Below the pieces are notes generated by a model, which saw nothing but the letters and a program-made list of their open reading frames with translations, was not told where the DNA came from and ran no database searches. Positions 37,477-37,578 of a stretch of DNA of 37,578 bases are shown here, piece by piece. Origin of the DNA: a virus. Location of the stretch: IMG/VR virus record IMGVR_UViG_3300020433_000019, positions 1 through 37,578 of that record; one strand, written 5' to 3'. Within the stretch, counting starts at the first letter, position 1; each line of letters opens with the position of its first letter. A program made the position numbers and the translations under genes.

Positions 37477-37578
37477 TTACTCTTCACCTATTACAAGATC
37501 AGCCGCTTTAACAGAATTGCTAAATACTTTCATAAGTTCTGTTGCTGGACTCTTAGCATTTCTAATACCTTTCGCCCA
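37477..37578 (-). CDS. C-terminal end of a gene cut by the right edge
   Basis: The last 33 residues of a gene whose start lies beyond the window: WAKGIRNAKSPATELMKVFS, then NSVKAADLVIGEE and a TAA at 37477. The segment looks like a real helical protein end. If the molecule is circular, this may be the end of the ArdC-like gene at the left edge. Joining the two edges directly puts them out of frame, and one extra base (or 1 mod 3) at the junction would restore the frame. Confidence 0.5.
   Translation of the reverse strand, partial: WAKGIRNAKSPATELMKVFSNSVKAADLVIGEE

Overview
The window is a nearly complete genome of a marine, T7-like podovirus (autographivirus type) that carries its own integrase. 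Almost every gene lies on the minus strand, so the genome reads from right to left. The DNA is AT-rich. Single-subunit RNA polymerase, T7-type replication genes, the T7 virion gene order, a tyrosine integrase just upstream of the polymerase, and small marine-phage families (DUF6321-like, DUF5872-like) together suggest a pelagiphage-like phage of SAR11 or a similar oligotrophic marine bacterium. No cyanophage photosynthesis genes are present. The host is inferred.

Reading along the minus strand: (1) 37.6-36.1 kb holds small early genes separated by repeated hairpin cassettes, then a terminator with a sigma70-type promoter and palindromes overlapping it. (2) 35.97-34.3 kb is a tight string of mostly tiny unknown genes, ending in an NrdR-like zinc-ribbon protein and the integrase. 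(3) 33.3-27.45 kb holds the phage RNA polymerase, single-stranded DNA-binding protein, endonuclease I, primase-helicase and 5'-3' exonuclease. The DNA polymerase expected between helicase and exonuclease is missing. (4) 27.3-9.7 kb is the virion block: gp6.7/7.3-like proteins, portal, scaffold, four tiny proteins, capsid, terminator, tail tube proteins A and B, a gp13-like GNAT protein, and gp14-, gp15- and gp16-like internal proteins. (5) 9.7-4.8 kb holds the fibre adaptor, a giant cupredoxin/RCC1 fibre and two small proteins. (6) 4.6-3.5 kb is a three-gene island on the plus strand, in the place where T7 has its holin. (7) 3.5-1.0 kb holds two small proteins and both terminase subunits. (8) 1.0-0.54 kb is a control region with an SP6/T7-like promoter and two host-type promoters. 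(9) An ArdC-like antirestriction gene runs off the left edge.

The logic matches T7. Host RNA polymerase would first transcribe an antirestriction gene (the role of T7 ocr) and the early genes. The phage polymerase, integrase and replication genes follow, then the virion genes, and the terminase sits last. The integrase indicates possible lysogeny, but I recognise no repressor. I also recognise no endolysin and no DNA polymerase. The gene order is consistent with a circularly permuted, nearly complete genome cut inside or next to the ArdC gene, although this cannot be proven from the window.

I saw no tRNA or rRNA gene, CRISPR array or insertion sequence.
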